From positions 1-45,960 of the forward strand of contig DQWH01000044.1 in assembly GCA_011042635.1 (NCBI GenBank): DNA of 45,960 bases. The letters run 5' to 3'. The notes under the pieces were generated by a model. The model was not told the DNA's origin and did no database searches. It saw only the letters and a list, made by a program, of their open reading frames with translations. The translations under genes were made by a program, and so were the position numbers. The stretch's first letter is position 1; the number at the start of each line of letters is the position of its first letter. This DNA is from Bacteroidota bacterium. Its GTDB lineage: Bacteria > Bacteroidota > Bacteroidia > Bacteroidales > VadinHA17. Of the stretch, positions 9,806 to 18,823 are shown piece by piece.

Positions 9806-11167
9806 TCAGGGAAAAGAATGAAGAGGTTCTGCCAGGGCCGGGTCGACCTTCAGAAACAGATCCACCTCGGGCCAGTTTTTTATGGAATGCAGTATCCGCT
9901 GCATTTCCTGCCGCACCATCAGGGGGAAATCGGCTCCTTTCCAGGCACTGCCGTTCATCAGCACCACCCAGGTAATACTATCGGCCCGCCGTTCGGCAAT
10001 GGCCGAGCTGCCGGCAAACGAGCCGGTACGGTACCAGTTCCCGTGGTAATCCATCCCCCGCCATCCCAGGGGGCCCCATATTCCCGAACCTTCGGTCATT
10101 TTCCATACCGATTCCCGGCTAAGGATATCGGGCCGGCTATCCATGCCGTCAATGCTCAGAATAAATTTCACCAGATCGACGGAGGTGGCAATCCACCCTC
10201 CTGCCCCTCCCAGCGTCCGGACATCGTTGCCACCGTTGGAACGGGGCACCAGCTCACCCGAGCCGTCCAGGGAGGGGATCTTCTCCGCATTCCCGGTTTC
10301 ATAATAGCTCACTTCCCTGACACTGGCCTCTTCCCTTGTGTTTCCGGCAATATAGAAATCCCGGATCCCCAGGGGTTCCATTAGCTCCTGCCGCACATAC
10401 CTTTCATATTCCATGCCCGACACCTGCTCCACCACTTCACCCAGGATAGCATATCCCAGGTTGGAATAACTCGACCAGGAACCCGGTGTAAAATGAAGGG
10501 GTTTTCCCAGGGCAAAGGCAATAATGGTTTCGATAGAAGGAGGCGGGGGCACTCCCATCTCCTCAGCAATCACATCGGGAATGAACATGTGGTCGCCCCA
10601 GCGGGTGGTCCAGCCACCCGAATGGTCGAGCAGGTGGCCCACGGTGATCTGCAGGGCTCTGGGATCGGCAATATCCGGGTACAGGGTGGTATCGAGAATA
10701 CCTTCCGGACCGAAAACGCGGCTATCGAGGCTGAGCTTTCCTTCATCGACCAGGTGAAATACGGCGGCGGCTGTGATGAGTTTGGATACGCTGGCTATCC
10801 TGAACAGGTGTAAAGGTTCGGCCGGCGTTTCGGTATCCATATCGGCATATCCCATTCCCCCGGCATATACTAGTTTTCCGTTCCGGGCGATAGCAACCGA
10901 CGCACCCGGGATCTCCCACCGGCGGATAAAGCGTTCCAAGCGTCTCTCCAGCCCCCCGAAGTACCCCGGTACGTTATCTGCCCTGGTCAGGAGGTTCCGG
11001 GCAGGGTACTCCCTCAGGTCACGCGTCCACTCCGGACGGTCAGACAGTCCGGTAAATATATTCTTCAGGATCAGCAGGAGGATAACCCCAACCTGCACAA
11101 CCCTTTTCAAGCGGTTTTTATGACGCCGGGAAAGCTTCATCATCCATTTGCCTGTGCAAAAATACAC
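9806..11167 (-). CDS. Serine hydrolase, class C beta-lactamase-like
   Basis: SVSKL (SxxK), YSNLGYAILG, DHSGGW motifs; N-terminal hydrophobic segment. Confidence 0.9.
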   Translation of the reverse strand: MYFCTGKWMMKLSRRHKNRLKRVVQVGVILLLILKNIFTGLSDRPEWTRDLREYPARNLLTRADNVPGYFGGLERRLERFIRRWEIPGASVAIARNGKLVYAGGMGYADMDTETPAEPLHLFRIASVSKLITAAAVFHLVDEGKLSLDSRVFGPEGILDTTLYPDIADPRALQITVGHLLDHSGGWTTRWGDHMFIPDVIAEEMGVPPPPSIETIIAFALGKPLHFTPGSWSSYSNLGYAILGEVVEQVSGMEYERYVRQELMEPLGIRDFYIAGNTREEASVREVSYYETGNAEKIPSLDGSGELVPRSNGGNDVRTLGGAGGWIATSVDLVKFILSIDGMDSRPDILSRESVWKMTEGSGIWGPLGWRGMDYHGNWYRTGSFAGSSAIAERRADSITWVVLMNGSAWKGADFPLMVRQEMQRILHSIKNWPEVDLFLKVDPALAEPLHSFP

Positions 11168-11246
11168 AATTTTCCAGGGGAGAAATAAACCGGGAAGCAG
11201 GAGATATTCACCTGCTTGCAGTATTTATCCACATACCCGTTTTATT

Positions 11247-12020
11247 TCATTCTTTCCACAGGCGGTGAACCAGTCTTTCTCCGAAAGGCTTCAGATTTTC
11301 CGGAAGCAGGTGAAGGAAGGTATAGAAATCGGGCTGAGTTTTTGCTTCCGAAGTAAGGTCTTCCGGATCGGACGGAGGCGGCGGCAGGGTAGCCTCACCC
11401 ACATAGGAAATGATCTGCCAAGCTTCGGGATTTTCCTGAAACATCGGCAGCAACTCCAGGGCGATCAGGTCATACAGGATTTTGTTCCCCCGGATCTTCC
11501 ACGAGGCAATGCGCCGGATCTCTTCCCTGATCCAGTTTCCGGAAACCTGATTCTGGTAAAGGTCGACTTTCTGGTAAGCTTCTCTGACCATATCGTTTTT
11601 CCTTTCGATAAATAATTCGTATTTACCTTCCAGGTCGGGATGGGGAGGATCGGTTTCCCACTTCGCAGCAAGCCAGTCCATGAAATAAAATGAAGCAGTA
11701 TGCGACAGTATCTCGGTCAGCCAGTTAATGATCCGGGGGTCGACGTAGATGTGCATCAATTCATGAGCGAAATCGTAAGCTGCTTTCCCAAAAGTGTCCT
11801 TTCCCGAAGTGATCCCCAGTCTGTACTGGTCAGGTTCCAGGGGTTTATAGATACGGTGCATATAATATGGGTCGTGGATCACGGCAATCGGCTTGAATCC
11901 AAGAGGGGGGGCGGCCGGGATCAGTTTTTCCATTTCACCGGCAATCGCATCCAGCACATACTTGACCCTCCGGTTCGAGTCTTCGTTTTCATACATCCTG
12001 CAATGAATTTCCCATGCCAT
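11247..12020 (-). CDS. Hypothetical protein with HExxH-like motif (HELMH), putative metallopeptidase fold
   Basis: YDFAHELMHIYVD; internal ATG 12020 (MAWEIHCRMYENED) looks like the real start, upstream residues low-complexity. Confidence 0.6.
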   Translation of the reverse strand: MAWEIHCRMYENEDSNRRVKYVLDAIAGEMEKLIPAAPPLGFKPIAVIHDPYYMHRIYKPLEPDQYRLGITSGKDTFGKAAYDFAHELMHIYVDPRIINWLTEILSHTASFYFMDWLAAKWETDPPHPDLEGKYELFIERKNDMVREAYQKVDLYQNQVSGNWIREEIRRIASWKIRGNKILYDLIALELLPMFQENPEAWQIISYVGEATLPPPPSDPEDLTSEAKTQPDFYTFLHLLPENLKPFGERLVHRLWKE

Positions 12021-12159
12021 GCTGTTCGTGTTTTTGTTTGGGTTTTGATCCTCTAAAATACAAAATTTTTCCGCACCATGCCTGGTCGGGGAAAGAGAAT
12101 TACCAAAAAACGGCCGATGCCTTGTAAAAGAAAATTGAAGGTCCTGAGAATAAGGGAGG

Positions 12160-12201
12160 TTATAAAACAAGGAAGGGAGCCATTTGACTGCCTCCCATCC
12201 T
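12160..12201 (-). terminator. Rho-independent-type terminator of the candidate ncRNA
   Basis: Minus strand AGGATGGGAG...CTCCCTTCCT stem (plus 12192-12201 / 12170-12179, one T-T mismatch) followed by TTGTTTTAT. Confidence 0.6.
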
Positions 12202-12588
12202 CACCTTTTACAGCCCATAGGCCGTAGAAGGCGCCAAGTTACAGTTATTACGGCTTTGGCTTTCCGTCGCAAGCCTTTCAGCTTGTCCCTTCCGGCCTCT
12301 GAGCTTTGGACTTTCGGTGTTGCCGAAGCACTACCTTATATCCTCCGCCCTGGCTCTTTAAAGGCCCTGTCAACACCTGTTTCTTGCGAAACCGATACTG
12401 ACAGGTTTGGATCGGCGGTTTTCTCCGGTTAAAGAGAAAACCCCGGTATCCCGCCTTTTGGCGTTCCGTCCGGTTCGGAATGTCTGGCGACATCCTTTCT
12501 CCGGCCGGGAGCTTTCACGGATTATTCCGAAGAACGTTCCGATCCGCACTCTCAAACCCCTCGAGCCTGCCCTTTATCTCTCACTTGG
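12160..12588 (-). ncRNA. Candidate large structured non-coding RNA (~430 nt), family unknown
   Basis: Promoter, closing helix CCAAGT/ACTTGG (12583-12588 with 12234-12239), at least 7 internal hairpins including GCAA, GAAA and UUCG tetraloops on the minus strand, terminator; no credible CDS. Confidence 0.6.
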
Positions 12589-12593
12589 TAGAT

Positions 12594-12625
12594 CAAATAT
12601 ATCCTAAAGTTCACTCCACACCAAA
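12594..12625 (-). promoter_or_regulatory. Bacteroidetes-type promoter for the candidate ncRNA
   Basis: Minus strand TTTG (12625-12622), 20-nt spacer, TATATTTG (12601-12594), an exact match to TAnnTTTG; predicted +1 about 12587-12589. Confidence 0.65.
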
Positions 12626-12663
12626 TTTTTCAGCCTGGTTCTGTACACAACATGTAAACACAG

Positions 12664-12685
12664 GTTATGAACAATTGTTAATAAC
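12664..12685. promoter_or_regulatory. Near-perfect 22-bp palindrome GTTATGAACAATTGTTAATAAC (operator or facing DnaA-box-like sites)
   Basis: Directly visible; one mismatched base pair only. Confidence 0.5.
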
Positions 12686-12929
12686 TATCGATAAGCTTAT
12701 ACGCCTGTATATCAGCATTTAATAACAACTTTCCCCTTTCTGTCAGCGGTTTTTACCCTCCTGCCCGCACTGTAAAGTTGCATTTCTCTGCAATATTGTT
12801 TTATATTAGCACCGTTTTCGTCTGGTCGTTATGTTTTACCAGGTAATGCACTCATGAATCACTCCCGGCAACCTGTTAATCATTAACTAATAGCAGATCA
12901 CCCGAAATAAACCACCCTATTTCCACCCT

Positions 12930-14450
12930 ATGATAAAAAAAATACTAATTGCCAACCGGGGCGAGATTGCCGTGCGTATTATCCGTTCATGCCGGGAAAT
13001 GAATCTGCAGACGGTGGCCGTTTTTTCCGAAGCCGACCGCAGTGCCATGCATGTACGATACGCCGATGAAGCTTACCCCATTGGCCCCTCCCCTTCCCAT
13101 GACAGTTATCTTAACATGAGGAAGATCATCGAGGTGGCCAGGGCTGCCGGAGCCGATGCCGTACATCCCGGATACGGGTTTCTATCCGAAAACGCAGAAT
13201 TCGCAAGAAAGGTCAACCGCGCCGGATTGCGATTTATCGGCCCTTCCGCCCGTGCCATTCATACCATGGGCGACAAGATCACCGCCCGCAGAACCATGCA
13301 GGAAGCCGGTGTGCCGGTAGTCCCGGGTATAAACGAAAACCTGCCCAACAGGGAAATGGCCGGACGAATCATGAAGGAAATAGGCCTTCCCGTCATGATC
13401 AAGGCCTCGGCCGGCGGAGGAGGCAAGGGAATGCGACTGGTCACCCGGGAAAAAGACCTGCTGCCCGCCCTGAAAGGAGCCCGCTCGGAAGCCATTACCG
13501 CTTTTGGTGATGACTCGGTATATGTGGAAAAATACATCGAATCGCCCCACCACATCGAATTTCAGATCCTTGCCGATGCCTACGGGAATACGGTCTACCT
13601 GATGGAAAGAGAATGCTCCATCCAGCGGAGGCACCAGAAAGTGGTGGAAGAAACCCCTTCCCCCCTGATGACGCCCGAACTGAGAAAAACCATGGGGAAC
13701 ACCGCCGTTAAGGCCGCCCGGGCAGTAGGCTATGAAGGAACCGGCACGGTCGAGTTCCTGGTGGATGACAACCTGAACTATTATTTCCTGGAAATGAACA
13801 CCCGGCTTCAGGTGGAACATCCCATCACAGAAAGGGTCACGGGAATCGATCTGGTAAAGGAACAGATCCGGATCGCCGCCGGGGAAAAACTGGGATATAC
13901 CCAGCGCCAGATCCGGCAGGACGGACATGCCATCGAGTGCAGGATTTATGCAGAAGACCCCGACAACCATTTTATGCCCAGTCCCGGCAAAGTTAAAAAG
14001 GTCACCGAACCCAACGGATTGGGAGTCCGGTCGGACGGATACGTTTACGAAGGTTATGAAATCCCCATTTATTACGACCCACTGATCTCCAAACTGATCA
14101 CCTGGGGCAATACGCGTGAGGAAGCCATCAAAAGAATGAAACGCTCGTTGCAGGAATACTACATCCTTGGAGTGAAAACCACCATCAGTTTCCTGGAAAA
14201 AATCATGGAAACACCCGATTTCGTCAACGGAACCTACAATACCCATTTCATCGAGAAAAACATGAATTTCCTCAGGATCCCCAACATGAATACTTCGAAT
14301 TACGACCGGTTTGAACACATGGCGGTAATTACGGCCGTACTGGAATACCTGAAAGACCTGGAACAACCGGTGAACGGATCCGATACGGGGAATAATGAAA
14401 CAAGCCGCTGGAAACAGTTCGGACGCCAGCGGGGTATCCTGCGTTTCTAA
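12930..14450 (+). CDS. accC: Acetyl/propionyl-CoA carboxylase, biotin carboxylase subunit
   Basis: KKILIANRGEIAVRIIRSCREM; ASAGGGGKGMR; EMNTRLQVEHPITE. Confidence 0.95.
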   Translation: MIKKILIANRGEIAVRIIRSCREMNLQTVAVFSEADRSAMHVRYADEAYPIGPSPSHDSYLNMRKIIEVARAAGADAVHPGYGFLSENAEFARKVNRAGLRFIGPSARAIHTMGDKITARRTMQEAGVPVVPGINENLPNREMAGRIMKEIGLPVMIKASAGGGGKGMRLVTREKDLLPALKGARSEAITAFGDDSVYVEKYIESPHHIEFQILADAYGNTVYLMERECSIQRRHQKVVEETPSPLMTPELRKTMGNTAVKAARAVGYEGTGTVEFLVDDNLNYYFLEMNTRLQVEHPITERVTGIDLVKEQIRIAAGEKLGYTQRQIRQDGHAIECRIYAEDPDNHFMPSPGKVKKVTEPNGLGVRSDGYVYEGYEIPIYYDPLISKLITWGNTREEAIKRMKRSLQEYYILGVKTTISFLEKIMETPDFVNGTYNTHFIEKNMNFLRIPNMNTSNYDRFEHMAVITAVLEYLKDLEQPVNGSDTGNNETSRWKQFGRQRGILRF

Positions 14451-14462
14451 ACACTCTTCATT

Positions 14463-14975
14463 ATGAACATCGATCTCAAAATGGACGGCAGGAATTTCCG
14501 GGTGGAAATTCTGAAAAAAAACGGTAATCTGCTCCGCCTGCTGATCAATGACCAGCCCGTGGAAGTGGATGTGGTACAGGTGGAAAGAGGAATTTACTCC
14601 TTCTTATACGGAGGAAAATCTTATATCATGGAAGTGGCCTCCGGTCCCCGCAGGAAACATTATACCGTAAGCCACCGCTGCCTGAATATGGAACTGGAAA
14701 TCAGGGATGCGGAAACCAAATACCTGGAAAGCCGGATGAAAAAAACCGGCGGACCAACCGACAATACCATTTCATCCCCCATGCCCGGGAAGGTGGTGCG
14801 TATTCCCGTAAAACCAGGAGATGAAGTAAAAGAAGGCGATACGCTCATTGTCATTTCAGCCATGAAAATGGAAAGTGAATACAAAGCCGGAAAAGACGCT
14901 GTAATCAGACAGATTTTTGTGAAGGAAGGCGACACCATTGAAGGCAGGCAAAAACTGATCGAACTGGATTCATGA
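14463..14975 (+). CDS. Biotin/lipoyl attachment domain protein (BCCP subunit)
   Basis: C-terminal SAMKMES biotinylation motif; between carboxylase subunits. Confidence 0.92.
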   Translation: MNIDLKMDGRNFRVEILKKNGNLLRLLINDQPVEVDVVQVERGIYSFLYGGKSYIMEVASGPRRKHYTVSHRCLNMELEIRDAETKYLESRMKKTGGPTDNTISSPMPGKVVRIPVKPGDEVKEGDTLIVISAMKMESEYKAGKDAVIRQIFVKEGDTIEGRQKLIELDS

Positions 14976-15006
14976 TCCCTGCCTGCACAGGAAGTTGAAC
15001 AAAACA

Positions 15007-16560
15007 ATGAAAGCCATGAAAAAGAATACCACGGAAGAAAAATACCGGTTGCTGGAAGAAAAAAACAGGCTGGCCGAAGAGGGAGGCGGAAAAGAAAGGG
15101 TGGATAAGCAACATGAAACCGGGAAAAAAACAGCCAGGGAGCGGATCACGACCCTGCTCGACCCGGGCACCTTTGTGGAAGTGGACAAACTGGTAACCCA
15201 CCGGTGCAGCGATTTCAGCATGGACCGGAAAAAGATACCCGGCGACGGGGTAGTGGCCGGATATGGAAAGATAGAAGGAAGGCTTGTGTTCCTGTATGCC
15301 CAGGATTTTACCGTTTTCGGGGGTACTCTGAGCCGGGCCAACGCCGATAAGATCGTAAAGATACAGGACATGGCCCTGAAAATGGGGGCCCCCGTGATCG
15401 GACTGAACGATTCGGGCGGAGCCAGGATCCAGGAGGGAGTGCAAAGCCTCGGCGGATACGCCGATATTTTCTACCGCAATGTTATGTGTTCGGGCGTGGT
15501 GCCCCAGATATCGGCCATTCTCGGCCCCTGCGCCGGCGGAGCGGTGTATTCCCCGGCTCTCACCGATTTTATTATCATGACTGAGAAAACAAGCTATATG
15601 TTTGTAACCGGGCCGGAAGTGATCAAAGCCGTAACGCATGAAACGGTCACCAAGGAAGAACTCGGAGGAGCCGCCACACACCATGGTAAAAGCGGCGTTG
15701 CCCATTTCACCAGCGAGAGCGACGAACATGCCATGATGCTGATCAGGGAACTGATCAGCTTCCTGCCATCCAATAACATGGACGATCCCCCGGAAAAACC
15801 CGTAACCGACAACATACACAGGAAGGAAGAAAAACTGGATACCCTGATCCCCGACGATCCCAACAAACCCTATGATATCAAAGAGCTGATCCATGCCGTA
15901 GTTGACAACCAGTATTTTCTGGAAGTACAGCCACAGTATGCTCCGAATATCGTGATCGGTTTCGGCCGCCTGAACGGAAAAACGGTGGGAATCACGGCCA
16001 ACCAGCCGGAACACCTGGCCGGAGTACTCGATATCGACGCATCGATCAAAGCGGCCCGGTTCGTGCGCTTTTGCGATTCCTTCCATATTCCCCTGGTTAC
16101 TTTTGTGGATGTACCCGGTTTCCTTCCGGGAACCATCCAGGAGTTCGGGGGTGTGATCAAACACGGAGCCAAATTACTATATGCTTTTTCGGAGGCCACC
16201 GTTCCCAAAATCACCCTGATCACCCGAAAGGCATACGGCGGAGCTTATTGCGTTATGGCCAGCAAACACATTGGAGGAGATGTGAACCTGGCCTATCCCA
16301 ACGCCGAAATTGCGGTGATGGGCTCGGAAGGCGCTGTCAGGATCCTTTTCAAAAACATTAGCCGCGAATCGGAACTGGAAAAATCGAAAAAGGAATACGA
16401 AACGAATTTTTACAATCCATACAAGGCAGCGGAACTGGGATATATCGACGAAATCATCCGCCCGCGGGAAACCCGTTTCAGGCTGATCCAGGCACTGGAA
16501 ATGACCACCAGCAAAAACAAAACCAATCCGCCCAGAAAGCACGGGAATATCCCCCTCTGA
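15007..16560 (+). CDS. Acyl-CoA carboxylase carboxyltransferase (beta) subunit
   Basis: [65 protein letters not shown]. Confidence 0.95.
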   Translation: MKAMKKNTTEEKYRLLEEKNRLAEEGGGKERVDKQHETGKKTARERITTLLDPGTFVEVDKLVTHRCSDFSMDRKKIPGDGVVAGYGKIEGRLVFLYAQDFTVFGGTLSRANADKIVKIQDMALKMGAPVIGLNDSGGARIQEGVQSLGGYADIFYRNVMCSGVVPQISAILGPCAGGAVYSPALTDFIIMTEKTSYMFVTGPEVIKAVTHETVTKEELGGAATHHGKSGVAHFTSESDEHAMMLIRELISFLPSNNMDDPPEKPVTDNIHRKEEKLDTLIPDDPNKPYDIKELIHAVVDNQYFLEVQPQYAPNIVIGFGRLNGKTVGITANQPEHLAGVLDIDASIKAARFVRFCDSFHIPLVTFVDVPGFLPGTIQEFGGVIKHGAKLLYAFSEATVPKITLITRKAYGGAYCVMASKHIGGDVNLAYPNAEIAVMGSEGAVRILFKNISRESELEKSKKEYETNFYNPYKAAELGYIDEIIRPRETRFRLIQALEMTTSKNKTNPPRKHGNIPL

Positions 16561-16584
16561 GCCGCAGCCGCCGGAAGAAACTTA

Positions 16585-17694
16585 TTATTTCAGACAGGAG
16601 CCGACCAGAACACGCCTGACCTGCCGGTGGTTGTTCAGCAAAGCGAAAAATTCATCCAGGCGTTCGGTCATCCGAACCGCATCCTCCCGTTTTAGATGCC
16701 CGCATTGCTCCACCAGCCGGTACAGTTCCTCTTTCCTGCCAAGGTAATGGTCAATCACCTGCCACAGGACTTCCTTTTCGCCGCACAGGCCCTTATACTT
16801 CAGGTCACCCTCTTCCATTTCGTGATTGGAAACCTCCCGGTAAGGAGCATCGATCAGCCCCGACCAGTCAAAATCATACCCCACAGGAATCAACGGATAA
16901 CCCGAACCCCGGGATACCAGCTTCACATTGTGCAATACCTCCACAGCCCAGTCGTTGTTCATGATGAGGTATTCAAACAGAGCCAGCAGGGTGTAATGCT
17001 GATGGGAAAGTCTCATGGGATGGATCCCCGCAAAATCCACCGGTTCTCCGCCCAGCCTGGCGGCCATATCCCGTGTCCGCTCCAGAATAAAACCATTGCT
17101 CTCGGCGTACAGCTCTCCGCTCTGCCGGTCGAAATACCGGATCCTGGCCAGACGTACCCGGTAGCTGCAGGGAGTCAGGGCATTGTACCAGCGGTAAATA
17201 AGGTATTCCTTCAGAACCAGCGACTTAAAAACTTCCCGGTTCGTCCGGCAGTGGGTAGCCAGTTTCAACCGGTCCTGTCCCCTGAACAGCGTACCCTCCA
17301 CCTCATCCTCTTCCATCCGGAGCATCAGGGGGGGGAAGTCACAATTCTCAGGCCTCTTCCGGAAATTTCCCCGGGTTTCCAGCATCACCGGAAAACTGTC
17401 GCAGTCACCCGAATGCGTGGTATACTTCAGCATGCCGGCATGGCGTTTCCCCTCTTCGTCCCGGTCGTTCAGCAATTCGTGCAGATCGGCCCGGATATCC
17501 ATTTCAATCATTTCATCGGAAGCAAACAGAGGCTTTTCTTCTCCCTCAAACCACTCTCCAAAAATTTCCTGCGCGTGTACGGGAAAAACCATCATGATGA
17601 ACAGAAAAAACGCCGATAGCCCCCTTTGCATAACAACCATATGATTACTGATTACAATGCCTTTTTCTATTACGTATTCAGCAAAATAAATCAA
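16585..17694 (-). CDS. Conserved hypothetical secreted protein (possibly CotH-kinase-like)
   Basis: N-terminal signal-like segment, RGNFRKRPENCDFPPL, YPLIPVGYDFDWSGLI. Confidence 0.55.
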   Translation of the reverse strand: MIYFAEYVIEKGIVISNHMVVMQRGLSAFFLFIMMVFPVHAQEIFGEWFEGEEKPLFASDEMIEMDIRADLHELLNDRDEEGKRHAGMLKYTTHSGDCDSFPVMLETRGNFRKRPENCDFPPLMLRMEEDEVEGTLFRGQDRLKLATHCRTNREVFKSLVLKEYLIYRWYNALTPCSYRVRLARIRYFDRQSGELYAESNGFILERTRDMAARLGGEPVDFAGIHPMRLSHQHYTLLALFEYLIMNNDWAVEVLHNVKLVSRGSGYPLIPVGYDFDWSGLIDAPYREVSNHEMEEGDLKYKGLCGEKEVLWQVIDHYLGRKEELYRLVEQCGHLKREDAVRMTERLDEFFALLNNHRQVRRVLVGSCLK

Positions 17695-17771
17695 ATTTCA
17701 CATCATCCGGAAACAATTCGCCGGATTCCCTGTTAATTCAATGTGGGAATTGTAACATAAAATTTTCGAAT

Positions 17772-18278
17772 TTGAAGACTTACCTTATATTCACCCTGTG
17801 CATTCTGGCCTTTACGACGGAAACCTATGCCCAGACAAAGGAAGGGAAAAACGATATGAAACATAAACCGGAACAGGCCCGGGCAAAAACGGAGGAAGAA
17901 TGGAAAAAACTGCTTACTCCCCTGCAATATCATGTTACCCGGGAAAAAGGAACCGAGCCTCTTTATACGGGGATTTACGACAGGCACTTTACAAAAGGCA
18001 GTTACGTATGCGTGGCCTGCGGTAACCTGCTGTTCACTTCCGCAACAAAATACCAGTCGGGTTGCGGCTGGCCGGCATTCAACGACGTGGCGGATAAAAA
18101 CCGCTTCCGCCTGCGCGAAGACCTCAGCCATGGCATGATCCGCACCGAAGTGGTCTGTGCGACATGTGGTGCCCATCTGGGACATGTTTTCCATGACGAT
18201 CCCCCGCCCACCGGGTTGAGATACTGCATCAATTCGGCAGCGCTGGATTTTATCCCTGAGGACAGCGGGGAAAAGTGA
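17772..18278 (+). CDS. msrB: Peptide-methionine (R)-S-oxide reductase, secreted; TTG start
   Basis: CVACG / CGWPAF / CATCGAHLGHVF / LRYCINSAALDF; signal peptide supports the TTG start. Confidence 0.93.
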   Translation: MKTYLIFTLCILAFTTETYAQTKEGKNDMKHKPEQARAKTEEEWKKLLTPLQYHVTREKGTEPLYTGIYDRHFTKGSYVCVACGNLLFTSATKYQSGCGWPAFNDVADKNRFRLREDLSHGMIRTEVVCATCGAHLGHVFHDDPPPTGLRYCINSAALDFIPEDSGEK

Positions 18279-18305
18279 CCTCATAAAATTCCGCAGAAAG
18301 CAGGG

Positions 18306-18413
18306 TTAATTCTTCACCCTGATGGTACAGCCAATGGTACGGGTTTCGTTTTTTTCAACCTCTTTGCCGGCCAGCAGCGCATCAATGACCTGGGCCGGAT
18401 AGGCTCCTGTTAT
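18306..18413 (-). pseudogene. C-terminal remnant resembling a thioredoxin-family/AhpC-TSA-like protein
   Basis: Minus-strand translation ITGAYPAQVIDALLAGKEVEKNETRTIGCTIRVKN*; immediate upstream stop, no start codon. Confidence 0.5.
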
Positions 18414-18823
18414 TCAATATAAACCTTAACAGAGACCCGCTTCCCAATGACAGAACAAGTTGGGGTGCTGTTCTTTCATGAGAAGAAGTTTTTAAACTCA
18501 ACCGGACCTGTCTTGCTTACGTGAACATTCATCTTAATCATCCCTCCTGCAGGGTGTTAATAATAAACTTCACTGAATAACCAGGGCCCTTCGCTTTTCC
18601 TGACTTTCATCAGGCTTCTTCACTACTATGACCCTGTCCGACTATATCCGGACCTGATTTTGCATGCCATGACAGTTTCACGCAAACCTGTCCGCCGCAG
18701 TAAAGCGAAGGTGGAGGGTACAGAGACATTCCGAATGAAAAATGATAATCCGTCAGGATGAACCTGTCAGGAATGGCTATTTGTGGGTTTTACTTGAAAA
18801 ACAAGGCAGGGAACCGGAGCGGA

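Noticed and set aside
11225-11233. Perfect TTATCCACA DnaA box as evidence of oriC
   Set aside because: Single isolated site; another exact copy occurs inside a gene near 27447, so chance is likely
12160-12588. Assignment of the structured RNA to RNase P, tmRNA or SRP RNA
   Set aside because: No GAGGAAAGUC/ACAGARA-type RNase P cores, no tRNA-like T-loop GGTTCRA or tag ORF, and too long for SRP RNA
12184-12607. Short ORFs (82, 71, 61, 66 aa) inside the candidate ncRNA region
   Set aside because: Overlap one another on both strands, no SD or domain, and the stem-loop structure explains the sequence better
13182-14366. 394-aa minus ORF, and similar 14905-16164 and 31241-32578 minus ORFs
   Set aside because: Antisense to strongly conserved accC, carboxyltransferase and fumarase genes
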